From NCBI RefSeq assembly GCF_023204875.1, contig NZ_CP096247.1, positions 2,728,001 through 2,792,000 of the forward strand: a stretch of 64,000 nucleotides of DNA. Reading direction: 5' to 3'. The position numbers were made by a program, and so were the translations under genes. Shown one piece after another: positions 1 to 7,968 of the stretch. This DNA comes from Prevotella sp. E15-22. GTDB taxonomy: Bacteria > Bacteroidota > Bacteroidia > Bacteroidales > Bacteroidaceae. The stretch's first letter is position 1, and every line of letters starts with the position of its first letter. Under the pieces are notes generated by a model that had not been told where the DNA came from, searched no databases, and was given only the letters and a program-made list of their open reading frames with translations.

Positions 1-1033
1 TGGTGACTTTCGTTCCCATCTTCACGCCCTCGAGCTTGCCCTCGGTGACGGTGGCGGCGGCATCACCCACTTTCACGGTAGCCTTGCCGGCCTCGATGGT
101 GTTGGCGTTGGCGGCGTTGAAGGTGATGTCGAACTTGTTGGGGAGTACGGTGACCTTGATGGGCTCAGCGCAGATCTCCGAGTCGTTGAAAGTGTTCTCG
201 GCAGTGGCCTCCTGGCCGTCGGGAGTGTTGGCACCCTGGATGTAGTACCATATCAGGACGTCTGCACCCTCATCAGCAATGTTCTCGGCTGTGGGCACGG
301 TGGCACTGAAGGCGCTGAGCTCGGGAGCCGTGGCCTGGTTGGTGCTCGTCACGGCGTACATCACGATGCCCTGCGGGTTCTCGGTCTTGCCCATCATGGC
401 TACGGTACCGGCCTTGACGATGGCGTCGGTAGTTCCGGCGAAGATGCCCTCAATGGCTGTCGGCAGCTGATCCACATTCTCGACTTTGGCCCACTGAGCC
501 ACAGGGGCGTAGATGGGAGCTATCTCCACGTCGTAGGCGGGCATCTCGAAGGAGCCGGTCTTGGTCGAGGCGTTCCACTCGACGGTGATGGGGGCTTCGG
601 CGGTGCCGAAGGTGAATGTAATCACATCGGCCTTGATGTCGCAACCGCTCAGCGTGACGCTGGTGGTGGGCCCACCGCTCCACTCGTATGACTCTGTCGA
701 GCTGTTGTAAGTCCAGCCAGCAACATTGAGTTCGTCGTCAGTTATGATTGCGATGCTGGCGAAGGGCTTGCCATTGCTGGTGAAGGTGATGGCGTCGTTG
801 TTGCCAGCCTGCAGGGCCAGCGGCTCGCCGCTAGTCGTACTTTGATACACTTTGCCCGAGCCAGTGGCGGTGATGGTGATGTCGCCCACGGTGTGTGTGG
901 TTACGTTTTCTTCCCATCCGGACCAGGTTTGTTTGTCCCAATAGACGGAGTTGGGGTCCGTGATTGCCCACGCGCCCGTGACTGCCGTGAGTAGCAGTGC
1001 GAGCGTCATTATATATCTTGATATTGTTTTCAT
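1..1033 (-). CDS. Secreted modular surface protein, 3' end outside window
   Basis: The reading frame is open from an ATG at 1033 to the left edge, giving 344 residues without a stop, so the C-terminus is missing. It starts with a signal peptide (MKTISRYIMTLALLLTAVTG, then AWA) almost identical to those of the next two genes upstream. The visible part has a beta-rich N-terminal half with a WSGGPTTSVTLSG-type segment, then a module with AIVKAGTVAMMGKTENPQG that recurs in the protein encoded at 2374-4146. No enzymatic motif is seen. It is the last visible member of a same-strand cluster that starts near 6296. A cell-surface or adhesin-like role is inferred from the signal peptide and the modular repeats only. 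Confidence 0.75.
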   Translation of the reverse strand, partial: MKTISRYIMTLALLLTAVTGAWAITDPNSVYWDKQTWSGWEENVTTHTVGDITITATGSGKVYQSTTSGEPLALQAGNNDAITFTSNGKPFASIAIITDDELNVAGWTYNSSTESYEWSGGPTTSVTLSGCDIKADVITFTFGTAEAPITVEWNASTKTGSFEMPAYDVEIAPIYAPVAQWAKVENVDQLPTAIEGIFAGTTDAIVKAGTVAMMGKTENPQGIVMYAVTSTNQATAPELSAFSATVPTAENIADEGADVLIWYYIQGANTPDGQEATAENTFNDSEICAEPIKVTVLPNKFDITFNAANANTIEAGKATVKVGDAAATVTEGKLEGVKMGTKVT

Positions 1034-1087
1034 ATATTGTATTTCTTTATGTTGTTTATACCTTTTATATTATATACGCGCTAGAGG
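972..1087 (-). repeat. Leader and signal-peptide cassette, copy 1
   Basis: This stretch holds the 5' leader and the first 20 or so codons of the gene starting at 1033. It is a diverged copy of the cassettes at 2244-2363 and 4085-4204, and it ends directly at the stop codon of the upstream gene. Shared blocks are the AT-rich leader around the TATAAACAA stretch and the signal-peptide codons for LALLLTAVTGAWA. The copies lie in direct orientation. Confidence 0.8.
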
Positions 1088-2305
1088 TTACCAAGTCCAT
1101 TCTGTTGGAGCCTTGCTGTTGTCCGTCGACAGGTAGCGATGGTCTTTATAAGTTTCCCATGCGCTGCCGTTCCAGCCGTATAAGGTGACGCTGCCCGATG
1201 CATCGATGGAAACGGCTTTACTATCTTCGGCTGCTTCAATATACACAGCACCGCCGTTTACCTCGAGCATGTCATATACAGCAGAAGAAGCAGAGGCTTT
1301 AGCCTTCACCGTGCCTCCGTTGATAGTGATTGTTGTTCCATTTCCGCCGAGGGGAGATTCATCAAATAAAATCACAGTGCCGCCAGCTGCTGCCTCGCCG
1401 ATGATTATATCCGCGTTTTGATCATATATACCTGCCAATCTGCTCGTGCCCTTCAGCTTTACATTCACAGTATAATTATCATCCTGAGCGGCTATAAAAC
1501 ACTTTGGGGCGTTTACATTGTCGAGCGTTACCTCATAGCCCTCGCCTTTGTACAGGATAGATATCTCATTATTTGTCGTACCCGTGAAAGTCACATCTTC
1601 AGTCACCTCATAAGAGGTTCCCGAATATGTCGAGAGGTCAACGATGTTGCCCTTCGCCTTCTTCTCCACCTTCATGCCGAGGATTTTCTTCGTGCCGTTG
1701 TACTTGGTGGTAACGGTGCTGCCCTCGGTGACGGTGTTGGCAGACTTGCCGTCCTCGTCGAACTGTACGCCTAATTCGCCAGCGGTCACGACGATGTTTG
1801 CCTTGTCGGCCAGAGCCTCCTTACCTAAGAAGATGTTGCTCTCGGCGAAGTACTCCACCTGCAGCTCGATGTCGTTGGCGGGCATCTTGGCGAGTGTCCA
1901 CAGCTTGCCGTCCTGCGATGTCAGGGGCCACTCGGTAATTTCGGTGGTGATGAAAAACTTATAATTTAATTTCAAGCCAAAGACTTGTTTTTTCGTCCAT
2001 TCAGCTTTTGATCCACCAACAATAGGTGCTTCATTTGAGAATTGAACCAAATTAATTGTATTACCATCGAATGCATAGATGAGCATAGCATTACCTGTTT
2101 TGGGTGCGCCCTTCCATTTCTCGGCCTCAGCCAAGGTTGAGGCCTTGAATCCTGGCAGGTCGCCAGCGGTCACTGGGCTATTGTCGTTTGCCCACGCTGC
2201 GGGCACCTCGAATTCTACTACGTTGAGCGAACTTTGTGCCCATGCGCCCGTGACTGCCGTCAGTAGCAGTGCGAGCGTCATAAAATATTTCTTTATGTTT
2301 TGCAT
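1088..2305 (-). CDS. Secreted surface protein of the leader-cassette family
   Basis: A 405-residue protein with a signal peptide ending TLALLLTAVTGAWAQ. The middle contains the segment VTEGSTVTTKYNGTKKILGM, which resembles the small beta module of the neighbouring proteins (VTLKYNGRLKVKKV at 4207-6033). The C-terminal third is rich in short beta-strand repeats such as GGTVILFDES and NGGTVKAKAS, as in right-handed beta-helix or Cthe_2159-like carbohydrate-binding regions. It ends KAPTEWTW. There are no transmembrane segments after the signal peptide and no lipobox, so it is exported to the periplasm or cell surface. Function is unknown; an adhesin or glycan-binding role is inferred. Gaps of 54 and 68 bp to its neighbours fit co-transcription. 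Confidence 0.75.
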   Translation of the reverse strand: MQNIKKYFMTLALLLTAVTGAWAQSSLNVVEFEVPAAWANDNSPVTAGDLPGFKASTLAEAEKWKGAPKTGNAMLIYAFDGNTINLVQFSNEAPIVGGSKAEWTKKQVFGLKLNYKFFITTEITEWPLTSQDGKLWTLAKMPANDIELQVEYFAESNIFLGKEALADKANIVVTAGELGVQFDEDGKSANTVTEGSTVTTKYNGTKKILGMKVEKKAKGNIVDLSTYSGTSYEVTEDVTFTGTTNNEISILYKGEGYEVTLDNVNAPKCFIAAQDDNYTVNVKLKGTSRLAGIYDQNADIIIGEAAAGGTVILFDESPLGGNGTTITINGGTVKAKASASSAVYDMLEVNGGAVYIEAAEDSKAVSIDASGSVTLYGWNGSAWETYKDHRYLSTDNSKAPTEWTW

Positions 2306-2363
2306 AATTGTATTCTTTATATTGTTTATACCTTTTATATTATATACGCGCGAGAGGGGCGCG
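2244..2363 (-). repeat. Leader and signal-peptide cassette, copy 2
   Basis: This copy is nearly identical to the one at 4085-4204 over about 120 bp, covering the intergenic leader and the codons for MQNIKKYFMTLALLLTAVTG. It precedes the gene that starts at 2305. Confidence 0.85.
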
Positions 2364-2373
2364 TTTTGGTCCT

Positions 2374-4146
2374 TTAGTTGTCCACTTTCACGCGCGTCCA
2401 GCCGGTGGGGATGCCGCTGGTGTCTCCTTCTGGCCAGTTAGCCGTGCTGACAGTATAGACGGTCTTAGTACCCTCAACTTGCGAGCCGGCGCTTTTAAGC
2501 CAGTTAGTGGTGCTGGAATTATCGTTGATGCCCGACGTAGCCAGACAGGTAACGGTGGCGAGCTTCGAGCAGTTAATGAACATCTGATAGTAGCACCTCT
2601 CGACCAGCTCCGTGGCGGGCAGCACGGGCGCAGTGGTCAGGGCGGTGCAGCCCATGAACATAGAGCGGTAGCAGTGGCCGGCCAGCTCAGTGGCGGGCAG
2701 CTCGGGCGCAGCGGTCAGGCTGGTGCAGCTCCTGAACATCTGATTGTAGCACTCCGGTGTCAGCTCCGTGGCGGGCAGCAGCAGGCCGCTGGCGTCGGTC
2801 AGCGTAGTGTTTCCGTAGAATAATCCATAGAAAGTTACACTCTCCGATAGTGTCGTGGCGGTGGCAAATCCCGTTTCGTCCACCAGACTCATGATGTTGC
2901 CATACACCTTGCAGGTGAAGCCGTTGCCACTGCCGGTAATTTTGGTGCCGTAATAACTGGTGATGCTGGTGCCGTTGCCGTAGAACTGCACCTTGTCGCC
3001 TGCAGCTAACACAATCTGACCCGTGGTGACAGCATTCTTGGTGGCACCGCCGTCCAGCGAGAACTGCATGCCCTCCTTCGGACTCGAAACGCTAATAAAT
3101 CCGGCGGTTATAGCCTCGATGGTCAGGGGAGTAGCGAGCTTCGGGTCAGGTGCGCCGCCCTTCTTCACAGCCTTGACGCTCTTCACCTTGCGTGAGCCGG
3201 TGTAGGTGACGGTGACGGTCTGGCCCTTGGTGGCCTCGGCGGGCGAGATGACCCACTCGCCGACATCCTCAGTGCCCTCGGCCAGCGTGATGGCGTAGAT
3301 GGGAGGAGCTGCCAGCGTTACGTAGCCACTCTCGCCAAGCTTCGTGATAGCGCCGTCGTTGAAGGTTGATTCAGCGTCGCCGTCATTACCCTTCACGTAG
3401 TACCATACATAGACGTTGCCCTGGTTGAAGTCGGCAGCCGTAGGTACTTTGTCGCTCCAGCCCTTGTTGTCGTAGTCGGGGGCTTCGGGAGCCGTCTCGC
3501 TCTGCACAGCGTAGTACATCAGCGTGCCCTGAGCGTTCTCGGTCTGGCCAATCATAGCCACGGTGCCAGCAGTAACGATGGCGTCGGCAGTAGCAGCCTT
3601 AATGTCGCTCTTTGCCGCAGGAGCCTTGGTGAGCTCAGCCACTGGGTAGTACTCCACGTTCATGGTCACATTTCCCGCAGGCTGATTGAAGCCCGTCGTC
3701 TTATTCGTAGCGTCCCAAGTGATGGGGAAGGGGAAAGCGGCGGGAGCGCCGTAGTAAACATCAACAGAGGATGTAGACCAGTTATCAGTTCCCTTTCTCG
3801 ACAGTGTCACACTCTCAGCATTGATGTCCGTGACGGTAATCTCGTCGGAGCCGTAGGTAATGGTGCCTGGCGTCACGCCTACGTTGGCTTCAGTGAATGC
3901 ATCTCCAAATGAACCGTCGTATTTCTTGATAACCAGTTTGGTGATAACACCTTCACTAGTTGTGATGGTTGCAGGATTTTTACTTATATATAAAAAATTT
4001 TCTAATATATTGAATCCTGTAGCTGTAACCGCTCCCGAGGACATGGTGCTATAATTTATTGTCACCATTTTCTCCTCGGCCCAGGCGCCCGTGACTGCCG
4101 TGAGTAGCAGTGCGAGCGTCATAAAATATTTCTTTATGTTTTGCAT
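2374..4146 (-). CDS. BspA-type leucine-rich repeat surface protein
   Basis: A 590-residue secreted protein with signal peptide MQNIKKYFMTLALLLTAVTG plus AWA. Residues about 190-260 carry the AIVTAGTVAMIGQTENAQG module that is also present in the protein ending at position 1. A beta module with GQTVTVTYTGSRKVKSVKAV follows. The C-terminal part has three 26-residue repeats of the form LPATELxxxCYxxMFxxCxxL, typical of DUF285/BspA-like leucine-rich repeats. It ends GIPTGWTRVKVDN, similar in style to the end of the previous gene. Proteins of this type commonly act as surface adhesins or ligand binders in Bacteroidales; the ligand here is unknown. It lies in the middle of a same-strand cluster with 60-68 bp gaps. 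Confidence 0.8.
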   Translation of the reverse strand: MQNIKKYFMTLALLLTAVTGAWAEEKMVTINYSTMSSGAVTATGFNILENFLYISKNPATITTSEGVITKLVIKKYDGSFGDAFTEANVGVTPGTITYGSDEITVTDINAESVTLSRKGTDNWSTSSVDVYYGAPAAFPFPITWDATNKTTGFNQPAGNVTMNVEYYPVAELTKAPAAKSDIKAATADAIVTAGTVAMIGQTENAQGTLMYYAVQSETAPEAPDYDNKGWSDKVPTAADFNQGNVYVWYYVKGNDGDAESTFNDGAITKLGESGYVTLAAPPIYAITLAEGTEDVGEWVISPAEATKGQTVTVTYTGSRKVKSVKAVKKGGAPDPKLATPLTIEAITAGFISVSSPKEGMQFSLDGGATKNAVTTGQIVLAAGDKVQFYGNGTSITSYYGTKITGSGNGFTCKVYGNIMSLVDETGFATATTLSESVTFYGLFYGNTTLTDASGLLLPATELTPECYNQMFRSCTSLTAAPELPATELAGHCYRSMFMGCTALTTAPVLPATELVERCYYQMFINCSKLATVTCLATSGINDNSSTTNWLKSAGSQVEGTKTVYTVSTANWPEGDTSGIPTGWTRVKVDN

Positions 4147-4204
4147 AATTGTATTCTTTATATTGTTTATACCTTATATATTATATATGCGCGAGAGGGG
4201 CGCG
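4085..4204 (-). repeat. Leader and signal-peptide cassette, copy 3
   Basis: This is the third direct copy of the 120-bp cassette. It begins just after the stop codon of the gene at 4207-6033 and runs through the signal-peptide codons of the gene starting at 4146. Compared with 2244-2363 only a few bases differ. Confidence 0.85.
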
Positions 4205-4206
4205 AG

Positions 4207-6033
4207 TTAGTTCGAGGGAGGATAGGTGTAAGTAGCACCTGTAAACTCACTCTGATCTTTCTGCTGACCGCCGATGGTAATCGTGCCGCAGGAATTAGTG
4301 CCGCTGGCTACTTTTCCTATACCGATACTATAAAAAGTGCCATTGCCAGTACCTTTGTTTGCAGTAACGCTTTTAACACCCTTAGTAATCGTGATGTTAC
4401 CACAAATACAGCTTCCACCTGCATATTGAACCTGTCCCGTTCCAATACCGGCAGCAAGACTGCCACCAGTAGCGGTCACCGTACCGCCAGTAATCGTGAT
4501 AGCGCCACATGTATTGTTTGCTTTATTAACAAATCCCGTTCCAATACCGGGACCCCAACCGCCACCAATAGCGGTTACCGTACCGCCATTAATCGCGATA
4601 GCGCCACATGTGTTATTTTTGTCAGCATAGCCTGTGCCAATACCAGCACCATAAGATGAGCCGGCATTAGCGGTTATCGTACCACCGTTAATCAAAATAT
4701 TTCCACCAGTCACAGCGGATGTAGATGCAGTACCAGTTCCGATACCGGCAGAATAATATCCACCCTGAACGGTGAGTTTACCATCACCGACGGTTTCAGC
4801 ATCGATGGTGAGCGTTGTGCCTTCACCACCAATAACTATACCAGCATTATAGGTGTCAGACGCATTCACCGCATTCGTAGAACCATCTGCCAGGATGATG
4901 GTGGCAGTGCCTAAACATTTGATTCGATAATTGATAGTCGCATTCTTCAGCGTCACTGTGGCACCGGCGGCAATCGATATCTCCTGACTGGTCGTTCCAG
5001 TCAGAATCTCGCCATTCTGCGCTGTATAGGCAGCTGTCAACTTTGAGAGGTCGGTGGGCACCAACACGTCGGTAGTGGCGGTTACTTTCTTCACCTTCAG
5101 CCGTCCGTTGTACTTCAGCGTCACGGCGTCGCCCTCGCTGAGTCCTCCCACGGGCAGCGCCTGGGCCTCGCCCTCGCCAACCTTCACCGTCCACTTGTCG
5201 GCATCCTTCGTGCCGTCGGCCAGCGTCAGGTAGTACTGATCAATAACCAGGCGCACCGCGAACCCGAAGGTCCGATCGAAGTTGCCCGCGGGATCTACAA
5301 AGGTATTATCGAAGCCCCAGGTGTACGCTTTGCCCGCGTCATAGGCCGTACTCGCCCAGTAGAAGCCGCTCCAACCGACATGGCTCACCGAAGCGTCAGT
5401 TTTCCGGAAGCCGGCAGTCGGCAGGAAAACACAGCCCGCAGACTCCATAGCAGACCAAGCATCAGTAGTGTAAGTTTTAGCGAAATTTGATGCCGTACCA
5501 CGGTTCGACTCTGCAGGAATGTCGCTGATACCGCTGAGGTCATCTGGAAGAAGGACTATACCCGGAAGGCCGTTCACCGTCGCACGGAAATACTTGCGGT
5601 AACGGGCATGACCACTCTTGTCAGTATTACTCGATTCCATTCCGAAGAGATAGAGCCACTCATCCTTGCTCAGTGTGTACCAACCAGAGCCCATGCGGCT
5701 GCCCCAGTCGGTAATGCCGCTCAAGTCGGCGTTTCCAGTGTAATAAGTAGTTCCATTATAAGTTGGGCTGTCTATGTTACCCCATGTGAAGAAGTCCATA
5801 GGATAGTTGGTAGCCGTTCCGGTAGCTCCTGTGCCATTTGCACCAAGAACTTCCCACTGATTCTCGGCAAACTTCCAATTTGTACCATCATACTGCAAGT
5901 TGCCCTTCGAGAAATAAACTCTCTTGGTTGGACTGACGGAGAACAAGCCATTTATCATACCTGTCTGCGCCACTGCGCCCGTCGCTACTGCTGCGAGCAG
6001 CACGAGCAGAAGTAGTAATCGCTTTTGTTTCAT
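4207..6033 (-). CDS. Large secreted protein with beta-strand repeat region
   Basis: A 608-residue protein with a signal peptide (MKQKRLLLLLVLLAAVATGA). Residues about 25-265 form a domain beginning NGLFSVSPTKRVYFSKGNLQ and rich in Trp, Gly and Tyr, of a kind often seen at the N-terminus of Bacteroidales surface proteins. Residues about 270-320 hold the VTLKYNGRLKVKKVTAT beta module. From about 330 to the end there are short repeats such as GGTVTAIGGG and AGIGTG with NNTCGAI spacers, which suggest a beta-helix or Cthe_2159-like carbohydrate-binding fold. It is the first large gene of the cluster and its signal peptide differs from that of the three genes downstream. Its role is unknown, and surface glycan binding is inferred. 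Confidence 0.75.
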   Translation of the reverse strand: MKQKRLLLLLVLLAAVATGAVAQTGMINGLFSVSPTKRVYFSKGNLQYDGTNWKFAENQWEVLGANGTGATGTATNYPMDFFTWGNIDSPTYNGTTYYTGNADLSGITDWGSRMGSGWYTLSKDEWLYLFGMESSNTDKSGHARYRKYFRATVNGLPGIVLLPDDLSGISDIPAESNRGTASNFAKTYTTDAWSAMESAGCVFLPTAGFRKTDASVSHVGWSGFYWASTAYDAGKAYTWGFDNTFVDPAGNFDRTFGFAVRLVIDQYYLTLADGTKDADKWTVKVGEGEAQALPVGGLSEGDAVTLKYNGRLKVKKVTATTDVLVPTDLSKLTAAYTAQNGEILTGTTSQEISIAAGATVTLKNATINYRIKCLGTATIILADGSTNAVNASDTYNAGIVIGGEGTTLTIDAETVGDGKLTVQGGYYSAGIGTGTASTSAVTGGNILINGGTITANAGSSYGAGIGTGYADKNNTCGAIAINGGTVTAIGGGWGPGIGTGFVNKANNTCGAITITGGTVTATGGSLAAGIGTGQVQYAGGSCICGNITITKGVKSVTANKGTGNGTFYSIGIGKVASGTNSCGTITIGGQQKDQSEFTGATYTYPPSN

Positions 6034-6122
6034 AAGTTTTAAGTTTTAAAATGTTATTAATTAGGTTCGTATATATGTATGTCGTCCAGTCCGTTTTTCT
6101 TAAATATCTAACGACTGCGGTC

Positions 6123-6296
6123 TCAATCTTCCGACTCCATGTCGTTAATCACCTCGTGCAGATCGCGGTTCTCGTCCGAGAGGCGCTTCAGCCGGTTGTC
6201 TCGGCTGCTAAGGGCATAATACAAACAACAGCAGAGGATGGTGAGCAATGTCACCACCCCTACTAATGTGTAAATCATAATGATTGTCATATTCAT
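6123..6296 (-). CDS. 57-residue single-pass membrane peptide
   Basis: An ATG at 6296 opens a 57-codon frame ending in TGA at 6123. The product has one hydrophobic segment (residues about 4-29, including YTLVGVVTLLTILCCCLYYA) followed by a charged, heptad-like tail (RDNRLKRLSDENRDLHEV), so a small membrane protein with a short cytoplasmic coiled coil is likely. A good Bacteroidota promoter (TTG, 20 bp, TAAATTTG) lies 43 bp upstream at 6339-6369, which supports the gene. The leader has two copies of a 12-bp repeat at 6299-6310 and 6317-6328. It precedes the surface-protein cluster on the same strand by 89 bp. No family is recognised. Confidence 0.65.
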   Translation of the reverse strand: MNMTIIMIYTLVGVVTLLTILCCCLYYALSSRDNRLKRLSDENRDLHEVINDMESED

Positions 6297-6338
6297 CAGG
6301 TATTAGATTACATTGAGGTATTAGATTATGTTATGCTG

Positions 6339-6369
6339 CAAATTTACAAAGAATTCATCAATCGTGCAA
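6339..6369 (-). promoter_or_regulatory. Promoter for the 57-residue membrane peptide
   Basis: On the minus strand a TTG at 6369-6367 is separated by 20 bp from TAAATTTG at 6346-6339. This matches the Bacteroidota -33/-7 consensus. No equally good promoter is visible before the gene at 6033, so this one may serve the whole surface-protein cluster. Confidence 0.65.
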
Positions 6370-6530
6370 TAGCTTTTCGTACGCCGGCGAAAGTATTGCT
6401 GATTTTGAAACTGTTTTTGCAGATTTTGAGAGTCGGAGGGAGCAAATGAGACAAATACAAAAGTGGGGTGGCACGAAATGAGACAAATTCGAAAGTCTTC
6501 AGCGGAGCTCATGGCGCACGGAGAAATTAT
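6370..6530. other. Noncoding stretch before the palindromic repeats
   Basis: No gene is supported here. It contains an imperfect direct repeat (AAATGAGACAAAT at about 6445 and 6476) and, at 6518-6530, a short leader that recurs at 7405-7418 just before the right half of the repeat array. Confidence 0.5.
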
Positions 6531-6962
6531 GTCGCACAGATTTCACAGATGACACAGATTTCTTTATTCGCAGGCGAATAAGGGTTGTCACAGCACGTAT
6601 CTCAGGTCTCTGGAACGCTACTGCCACAAACATTTCTCCTTCAGGAGAATTATCTGTGATATCTGTGATATCTGTGCGACAAATAAATAATCAGTGAGGC
6701 CGCACGGAAAAAAATATAAGGTCGCACTGATTACGCAGATGACACAGATTATTTTTTTCGCAGGCGAATAATGAATGGAGAAGTCTATATCACAGGTCTC
6801 TGGCACGCTACCGCCACAAACACTTCTCCTTCAGGAGAATTATCTGTGTTATCTGTGATATCTGTGCGACAAATAAATAATCAGTGAGGCCGCACGAAAA
6901 AAAATATAAGGTCGCACTGATTACGCAGATGACACAGATTATTTTTTTCGCAGGCGAATAAT
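6531..6962. repeat. Palindromic repeat array, left half
   Basis: Two complete 190-bp units start at 6531 and 6721, and a third (6911-6962) breaks off after its left arm. Each unit begins with GTCGCAC plus ACAGAT-type triplets and ends with the reverse complement (ATCTGTG repeats then TGCGAC), so its ends are long inverted arms of about 29 bp. Inside lie two smaller palindromes, TTATTCGCAGGCGAATAA and TTCTCCTTCAGGAGAA. Units are joined by about 40 bp of AT-rich sequence. Structurally it resembles a non-autonomous mobile or REP/MITE-like element; no transposase gene is present. Confidence 0.8.
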
Positions 6963-7024
6963 ATAACAAGGGCCTCTACGTTATTACATGTAAAGTGTTA
7001 CAAAGAATCTTCTAAGACATATAT

Positions 7025-7396
7025 ATGACAGATAATGAATTGACGTATCAGATACGAGGAGCTATCTTTGATGTCTATAACACGTTAGGTCCTGGACTTT
7101 TGGAATCCGTATATGAAGAAGCATTGGTCTTTGAACTCCGACAGCGTGGTCTGAAAGTTGAACGGCAAATGGAAGTACCCATCCATTACAAGGGGAATAT
7201 ACTTAAAACGGCTCTCCGTTTGGATCTACTCATCGAGAATCAAGTGATTGTCGAGTTGAAGTCCGTCGAGGAGATGAAACCGGTATACGCAAAACAGTTG
7301 CTTACCTATCTTAAACTGATGGATAAGCGTGTGGGGTTGTTAGTCAACTTCTCATCCGCCAACATTCGGGAAGGCATCGTTCGCCTGATTAACTGA
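7025..7396 (+). CDS. GxxExxY family protein, PD-(D/E)XK nuclease-like
   Basis: A 123-residue soluble protein. It has the family-defining motif GLLESVY near residue 25 and the pattern LRLDLLIENQVIVELKSV at residues 61-78, which fits the D...ExK core of the PD-(D/E)XK nuclease fold (family PDDEXK_3, also called GxxExxY). The biological role of this family is not established; nuclease activity is inferred from the conserved Asp, Glu and Lys only. The gene sits inside an array of long palindromic repeats, with the left arm of one unit ending 62 bp before its start and a new unit beginning 23 bp after its stop. No promoter with the usual consensus is seen. The flanks carry a short imperfect inverted repeat, AAGAATC before and GATTCTT after. 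Confidence 0.85.
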   Translation: MTDNELTYQIRGAIFDVYNTLGPGLLESVYEEALVFELRQRGLKVERQMEVPIHYKGNILKTALRLDLLIENQVIVELKSVEEMKPVYAKQLLTYLKLMDKRVGLLVNFSSANIREGIVRLIN

Positions 7397-7418
7397 TTCT
7401 TACACACGGAGAAATTAT

Positions 7419-7912
7419 GTCGCACAGATTACGCAGATTACACAGATTTTTTTATTCGCAGGCGAATAATGAATGGAGAAGTCTATATCACAGGTCTCTG
7501 GCACGCTACCGCCACAAACATTTCTCCTTCAGGAGAATTATCTGTGTTATCTGTGATATCTGTGCGACAAATAAATAATCAGTGAGGCCGCACGGGAATA
7601 TAATGGTCGCACTGATTACGCAGATGACACAGATTATTTTTTTCGCAGGCGAATAATGAATGGAGAAGTCTATATCACAGGTTTCTGGCACGCTACCGCC
7701 ACAAACATTTCTCCTTCAGGAGAATTATCTGTGTTATCTGTGATATCTGAGCGACAAATAAACTATCAGTGAGGCCACACGGAAAAAAATATAAGGTCGC
7801 ACTGATTACGCAGATGACACAGATTTTTCATTCTGAAGAAAAATTATTCAGACCATTTAGCTGCGCAAAACATGATTCGCTGGCGAATCAATATCTGTGA
7901 AATCTGTGCGAC
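7419..7912. repeat. Palindromic repeat array, right half
   Basis: Units start at 7419 (187 bp), 7606 (190 bp) and 7796. The last unit keeps both terminal arms but has a different interior of about 65 bp, with its own small palindrome GATTCGCTGGCGAATC. The 14 bases in front of 7419 repeat the sequence in front of 6531, as if the two halves were separate insertions or the product of a duplication. The array ends directly beside the short tandem repeat at the 3' end of the AraC-type gene. Confidence 0.8.
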
Positions 7913-7968
7913 CAAAACTACTCGGTGCGACAAAAACTACTCGGTGCGACAAAAACTACTCGGTGCGC
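7913..7968. repeat. Three-copy 18-19 bp tandem repeat over a stop codon
   Basis: CAAAAACTACTCGGTGCGA is repeated three times (first copy one base shorter, last copy ending in C). The third copy contains the last codons and the TAG stop (7956-7958) of the AraC-type gene, so the gene's 3' end has been copied outward twice towards the palindromic array. Confidence 0.85.

Noticed and set aside
7025..7396. Toxin-antitoxin or restriction system at the GxxExxY gene
   Set aside because: There is no partner gene, methylase or specificity subunit beside it; only repeats flank it.
6618..7691. Two near-identical 61-62 residue minus-strand frames (6618-6806 and 7506-7691)
   Set aside because: They lie inside the palindromic repeat units and their similarity follows from the repeat; there is no promoter, no ribosome-binding site, and they are lost in the other units.
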